Shown: positions 31,661-34,689 of the stretch, one piece after another
Position numbering within the stretch: the stretch's first letter is position 1
How the letters are laid out: every line of letters begins with the position of its first letter
NCBI GenBank assembly: GCA_026710435.1
Contig: JAPOQZ010000230.1
Location: 1 to 34,689, forward strand
Origin: a bacterium
Lineage (GTDB): Bacteria; Actinomycetota; Acidimicrobiia; Spongiisociales; Spongiisociaceae
DNA length: 34,689 nucleotides
Direction: 5' to 3'
The notes under the pieces: model-generated
Database searches by the model: none
What the model was told of the DNA's origin: nothing
The model's input: the letters and a program-made list of their open reading frames with translations, nothing else
Program-made: the position numbers and the translations under genes

Positions 31661-32616
31661 AGTACGGTCGTGACCCTTTCGGCCGGTCAGCCAGGTAGGG
31701 CTGGCCGATCTTGCGAGCTTGCTCGATCGGATGCACCCCCACCTGCTGGGCGAAGGCGTCGATCAGACGATCCACGACCGGGCCCGGTCTGCCGCTCCCG
31801 ATCGGGCGCCCGTCGATGCTCGTCACCGGCATCACGAAGAACGGGGTCGAAGCGAAGAAGGCCTCGTCGGCGGTCATCACGTCGTACGGCTCGATGTCGG
31901 TCTCCACGAACTCCATGCCAAGTTGCGGGGCCAGATCCCTCACGTCCTCCCTGGTGATCCCCCGCAGGATGTTCCGGCCCTCAGGCGACATGAAGGCACC
32001 GTCCTTGACGATCAGGAAGTTGGCCCCGCCTCCCTCGGTGACATACCCGTCGTCGTCCAGGAACAGGGCCTCGGCCCTGGGATCGACCTTGCGAGCCTCC
32101 CGCATACCCCGGCCGTAGTGGATCCGGTTCCGGTTCTTGATCTTCGGATCCAGGAACCGGGCCGGAACGTTCCTGGTGGGCGGGATGACGGCCGGAACCC
32201 CGTTCTCCAACCCGTCGAGCGCATCGACCATGAAGGGTCCCAACGGGATGAACATGATGAACACCGTTCGCTCGTAGGAGTCGTAAGGACCGGCATCGAA
32301 GGGCTTCGCTATGCCCCGCGAGCAGTCGTTGTTCCACATCAGGTCGTCGTAGGGTTCGATGGTCGCCTTGTTAAGCTCGATCAGCTCGAGGGTGGCCTGC
32401 TCCATCTCCTCGATCGACATCCCGCAGTCGATGTCGAGGGCCTTCATGGAGGCAAACAGGCGGTCCAGGTGGTCGTGGAGACGGTGGGGGCGCAGGCCGT
32501 AGCTGCGGACGGTCTCGAAGACGAACTCCCCGATGCGGACCCCGACATCGAACGGCGCCAGCCGCAGTCCGATTCCGGTATGAGTGCCCGTTGAAGTAGG
32601 CCGTCCGCCCGGTCAT
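31659..32616 (-). pseudogene. Class IV (branched-chain type) aminotransferase gene with two frameshifts near the 5' end
   Basis: The gene starts at ATG 32616 behind a strong GGAGGGA and encodes MTGRTAYFNGH, the usual N-terminus. The frame is then lost near 32582, where one missing C would restore HLIPESDC, and again near 32563, where one more missing C would restore RLAPFDVGVRIGEFVFETVRSYG. With both bases restored the product would be 319 aa, normal for this family. The rest is intact: KIKNRNRIHYGRGMREAR (the Lys of PKIK or IKNR is the PLP candidate), EALFLDDDGYVTEGGGANFLIV and DVMTADEAFFASTPFFVMPVTSIDGRPIG. If the shifts are real, only an internal start at ATG 32447 remains and the product would lack the N-terminal strands. 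Sequence error is the main alternative. Confidence 0.75.
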
Positions 32617-32658
32617 CCGTCCCTCCTCCCCGCCGCTCCGATCTCATCCACCGCGGCG

Positions 32659-32687
32659 TTGCCGATCATGATGGCACAGGGCATACT
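32659..32687 (+). promoter_or_regulatory. Candidate promoter of the third PTE-like gene
   Basis: TTGCCG (32659-32664) and CATACT (32682-32687) match -35 and -10 elements at four of six positions each, with a 17 bp spacer. Transcription would begin near 32694, 17 bp before the ATG. Confidence 0.4.
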
Positions 32688-32710
32688 CCGATGACCGGAG
32701 GAGAGCAGAG

Positions 32711-33688
32711 ATGGGCAATCAGGTAATGACAGTGACCGGTCCTGTGGATGTGGCGGATCTGGGCTTCACGCTGATGCACGAGCACATCTTCCTCGACCTG
32801 ATGAGAGACGCCTGGATCTTCACCAACCTCCTCAACGATCCGGAGTTGGCCGGCATCGAACTCGACATGCTCCGCCGAGCGGGCGGCGCCACCGTCGTCG
32901 ACCTCACCAGCGGAGGTCTCAGAGAGTTCGACAATCCCATCATGTTCGACCAGGCCACCCTCAAGCCGCTCCCGCCGCCCCTGGCTGTCCGCCGGGCGGC
33001 CGAACGGAGCCGGCTCAAGATCATCATGGGCGCCGGTTGGTACCACGAGAACTACTACAAGCCCCGCCTGTGGGACCTGTCCACCGACCAGCTCACGGAG
33101 GAGATCATCGCGGAACTCAGCGACGGCATGGAAGGCACCGACGTCAAGGCGGGGATCATCGGCGAGATCGGCGCCCAGTACAACCGCCTGTCGGCCATCG
33201 AGGAACGGGTTCTCCGCGCCGCCGCCCGCGCCCAGATAGAAACCGGAGCCGGGCTCACCACCCACACCACGAGAGGTGTCGGCGGCCTGGAACAGCTTGA
33301 CGTGCTGGAACAGGAAGGCGTCGACCTCGAACGGGTGGTCCTGGCCCACTCGGGAGGCCAGCCCTATCCCAGGTACCACGCCGAGATCGCCCGCCGCGGG
33401 GCCTGCGTTTCTTTCGACCGTATGGGCGACCTTCCCGACATGACCGACTTCCACCGCGACCGGGTCCTCCGCAGCATCAAACGACTCATCGACAACGGCC
33501 ACACGGACAGGATCGTCCTCTCGCACGATGTCTGCTACGCAGAGGACCTGGCAACCAACGGGGGCTGCGGCTACGCCTGGCTGCCATTGAAGGGCCGGGC
33601 ACTGCTCGAACGGGAGATAGGCCTCACCGACGCCCAGTGGAACACCATTGTGGTCGAAACCCCCAAACGTATCCTGGCCGGTACCTGA
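32711..33688 (+). CDS. Phosphotriesterase-family metallohydrolase (PTE-like lactonase), 325 aa
   Basis: This is the third PTE-family protein of the window. Metal ligands: H23 and H25 in LMHEHIFLD, E152 in KAGIIGEIG, H185 in LTTHTTRG, H213 in LAHSGG and D273 in LSHDVC. It ends in ETPKRIL in place of the more usual NPxxLL. The ATG at 32711 follows GGAGGAG. It is divergent from the frameshifted aminotransferase gene, with 94 bp between them. It shares the motif KAGIIGEIG with the other two paralogs but differs strongly elsewhere, so a separate substrate is likely. Confidence 0.9.
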   Translation: MGNQVMTVTGPVDVADLGFTLMHEHIFLDLMRDAWIFTNLLNDPELAGIELDMLRRAGGATVVDLTSGGLREFDNPIMFDQATLKPLPPPLAVRRAAERSRLKIIMGAGWYHENYYKPRLWDLSTDQLTEEIIAELSDGMEGTDVKAGIIGEIGAQYNRLSAIEERVLRAAARAQIETGAGLTTHTTRGVGGLEQLDVLEQEGVDLERVVLAHSGGQPYPRYHAEIARRGACVSFDRMGDLPDMTDFHRDRVLRSIKRLIDNGHTDRIVLSHDVCYAEDLATNGGCGYAWLPLKGRALLEREIGLTDAQWNTIVVETPKRILAGT

Positions 33689-33699
33689 CCCGATTCTTG

Positions 33700-33724
33700 G
33701 TATCGCGTCGGGAGCACGCGATAC
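33700..33724. terminator. Bidirectional hairpin between PTE-like gene and toxin gene
   Basis: GTATCGCGT and ACGCGATAC form a perfect 9 bp stem with a seven-base loop in the 45 bp between two convergent genes. It probably ends transcription in both directions. T-tracts are weak. Confidence 0.6.
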
Positions 33725-33733
33725 AGAGGTGGT

Positions 33734-34003
33734 TCATCGGCGGTAGACCCTGTCCCGCCTTCCCACCCTCAGCACCAAGACACGCACACGTTCATCTTGG
33801 ATGTCACAGATAACGCGGCAATTCCCCACCCGATAGCGCCACAGGCCGCCCATAGGGCCAGTCAACCGTTGACCAGACCATCTCGGATCATGCAGGCGTG
33901 CTACACGCTCGTCCATGTAGGCCAAGATGCGCAACGCCATGTTCCGATCGAGTTTCTTCAGTTGGTTCCTGGCCGTGTCCGTATAGTCAATCGTCCAGAC
34001 CAA
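33734..34003 (-). CDS. RelE/ParE-family toxin, 89 aa
   Basis: This is the toxin of a type II toxin-antitoxin pair. RelE members cut mRNA at the ribosome. The sequence fits the fold: WTIDYTDTARNQLKKLDRNMALRILAYMDERV, then DPRWSGQRLTGPMGGLWRYRVGNCRVICDIQDERVRVLVLRVGRRDRVYR. GGLWRYRVG and the basic C-terminus GRRDRVYRR are typical of RelE. I chose the TTG at 34003, which overlaps the antitoxin gene by 17 bp and gives the normal length; the frame is open to 34102, but that part is shadow of the antitoxin. The pair is probably intact. Confidence 0.88.
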   Translation of the reverse strand: MVWTIDYTDTARNQLKKLDRNMALRILAYMDERVARLHDPRWSGQRLTGPMGGLWRYRVGNCRVICDIQDERVRVLVLRVGRRDRVYRR

Positions 34004-34214
34004 GCTCTTTCCTGACGTCCGCGGCGGTGTGTACCTGCTCCTGTCCCTTGCGGATACGCTCCAGAACATCTGCAGCCAGGTAGTAGTCCTCCATGTCGTC
34101 AAGTCCGCGATCGATTATCTCGCGCAGGTAGAAGGCCTTCGTACGGCCCGTTTGCAATGCGAGAAAGGCGAGTCGCTGCTCAGTTTCGGGCGAGAGCCGG
34201 ACTGAGGTGGCCAT
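33987..34214 (-). CDS. RelB-like (DUF6290-type, ribbon-helix-helix) antitoxin, 75 aa
   Basis: The N-terminus MATSVRLSPETEQRLAFLA with TGRTKAFYLREIIDRGLDD is a ribbon-helix-helix DNA-binding domain. The C-terminal part, with DVLERIRKGQEQVHTAADVRKELGLDD, would bind and neutralise the toxin. The ATG at 34214 has AGGAG upstream. The antitoxin comes first and the toxin second, the normal order. The inverted repeat at 34228-34239 is a likely self-regulatory site. Confidence 0.9.
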   Translation of the reverse strand: MATSVRLSPETEQRLAFLALQTGRTKAFYLREIIDRGLDDMEDYYLAADVLERIRKGQEQVHTAADVRKELGLDD

Positions 34215-34227
34215 TTGTCTCCTGTTA

Positions 34228-34239
34228 AATACGTGTATT
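34228..34239 (-). promoter_or_regulatory. Candidate operator/promoter of the toxin-antitoxin operon
   Basis: AATAC and GTATT arms around two bases (12 bp in all) lie 14 bp before the antitoxin ATG. Just upstream on the minus strand is TATGAT, a good -10. A ribbon-helix-helix antitoxin bound here would repress its own operon. Confidence 0.5.
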
Positions 34240-34316
34240 CATCATATCCTAGCTGGTACTGATGGCAGTAGCCTCACCCTGCAGACCGGCGGAGCCTCCC
34301 AGTCCCCGGAAGTCGG

Positions 34317-34423
34317 CTAGGAGGGTGCTGACCAATGACGATTGCTCGGGCCTGCCGCCCGCCGACCCAGGAATCATGCCGGCGCTTGGCAGGCCGCTGG
34401 TGGATTGCTCAGCACCCTCCTAG
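34317..34423. mobile_element. 107 bp MITE-like element, copy 2
   Basis: The core begins GAGGGTGCTGACCAAT and ends ATTGCTCAGCACCCTC, with one mismatch between the 16 bp ends and CTAG on both sides. It is in the opposite orientation to copy 1 at 22586-22692 and differs from it at eight positions. Its right CTAG (34420-34423) is also the first four bases of the 170 bp repeat, so the element sits exactly at the repeat border. Confidence 0.82.
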
Positions 34424-34589
34424 TGTCCTGTATCGGGAATTCGCTGGAGACAGCCTCCTCCGCCTGGCACGCACCGGTTCCGGGGTGCCGAGACCGCGAA
34501 AACCGTCGAGGCGGTCTCCTCCGGCGGGCCCTCCCCCAACCACCACCTCCTCGGCGTCGAACGCGTCCCGCCGCACCCTCCACGAGGGG
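34420..34589. repeat. 170 bp repeat, right copy (inverted relative to the left copy)
   Basis: This is the reverse complement of 1-170, with four mismatches. The inner border is the CTAG shared with the MITE. Because the left copy is cut by the window edge, its outer border is unknown, and similarity may continue into 34590-34689. No open frame here shows a recognisable transposase. Confidence 0.85.
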
Positions 34590-34689
34590 CTGGGTCGACA
34601 ACATGAACCAAATCACGGTCCGATCGGTACCGAAAGCGGACCGTTGGCGCTTTGCGGTTACCTACAAGCATGCAACAGGCCTGTGACAC
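34590..34689. other. Last 100 bases, nothing recognised
   Basis: This may be the outer part of the 170 bp repeat element. A plus-strand frame that runs in from the repeat stops at the TGA near 34604. I recognise no coding motif. Confidence 0.3.

Noticed and set aside
1..34689. Composite transposon covering the whole window
   Set aside because: No transposase, integrase or target duplication is visible, and the left repeat is cut by the window edge, so only the repeat pair is reported.
1..34689. tRNA, rRNA or known riboswitch
   Set aside because: I found no cloverleaf, rRNA signature or recognisable riboswitch core by reading both strands, though a covariance search was not possible.

Overview
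The window is high-GC bacterial DNA with actinobacterial traits: GTG and TTG starts, many 1-8 bp start/stop overlaps, and a lipoprotein with a long Thr/Ala/Pro linker. An uncultured Acidimicrobiia-like actinobacterium would fit, but no rRNA, tRNA or housekeeping marker is present, so this placement is inference. The content is catabolic and accessory: sugar, sugar-acid and amide metabolism, one ABC importer, a toxin-antitoxin pair, several decayed genes and small mobile repeats.

Layout. (1) 1-3100 is a decayed edge. It holds one copy of a 170 bp repeat, a multiply frameshifted DarT-type toxin gene, a phosphotriesterase-family (PTE) lactonase-like gene and a GMC oxidoreductase remnant. (2) 3201-4355 (+) encodes a D-threonine aldolase/D-serine dehydratase-like PLP enzyme. 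(3) 10190-4401 (-) is a four-gene operon: CocE-type hydrolase, class III aminotransferase, zinc alcohol dehydrogenase and enolase-superfamily dehydratase. (4) 10312-12843 holds a good promoter, a strong leader hairpin, a truncated NYN-domain gene and a large N,N-dimethylformamidase-like LamG protein. (5) 18852-13081 (-) is a six-gene operon: PTE-like lactonase, SDR, LacI-type regulator, enolase-superfamily enzyme, MaoC hydratase and CaiB-type CoA-transferase. A VOC protein and an SMP-30-type lactonase diverge from it. (6) 20699-22519 (+) encodes an AlbA_2/Schlafen-type ATPase-like regulator, followed by a 107 bp MITE. (7) 29366-22708 (-) is a seven-gene operon: sugar-binding lipoprotein, permease, ATPase, SDR, RidA-like protein, L-fucose isomerase-like protein and mutarotase-like protein. 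A LacI-type operator overlaps its promoter region. (8) 29780-34214 contains a broken MetE-like gene, an SDR, a frameshifted class IV aminotransferase, a third PTE-like enzyme and a RelE-type toxin-antitoxin pair. (9) 34317-34589 contains a second MITE copy abutting the second 170 bp repeat copy.

How the genes fit together (inference). The importer operon would bring in a monosaccharide or sugar derivative. Mutarotase, isomerase and SDRs would interconvert or oxidise it. PTE-like and SMP-30-like lactonases would open sugar lactones, and the enolase-superfamily enzymes would dehydrate the acids. The MaoC/CaiB pair suggests that one branch ends as a CoA thioester. The single LacI-type regulator could control both its own operon and the importer.

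Mobile features. The two 170 bp repeats are inverted relative to each other at the two ends of the window (about 98% identical). The two MITE copies are inverted relative to each other (about 92.5% identical), each with 16 bp terminal inverted repeats flanked by CTAG. No transposase gene was recognised.
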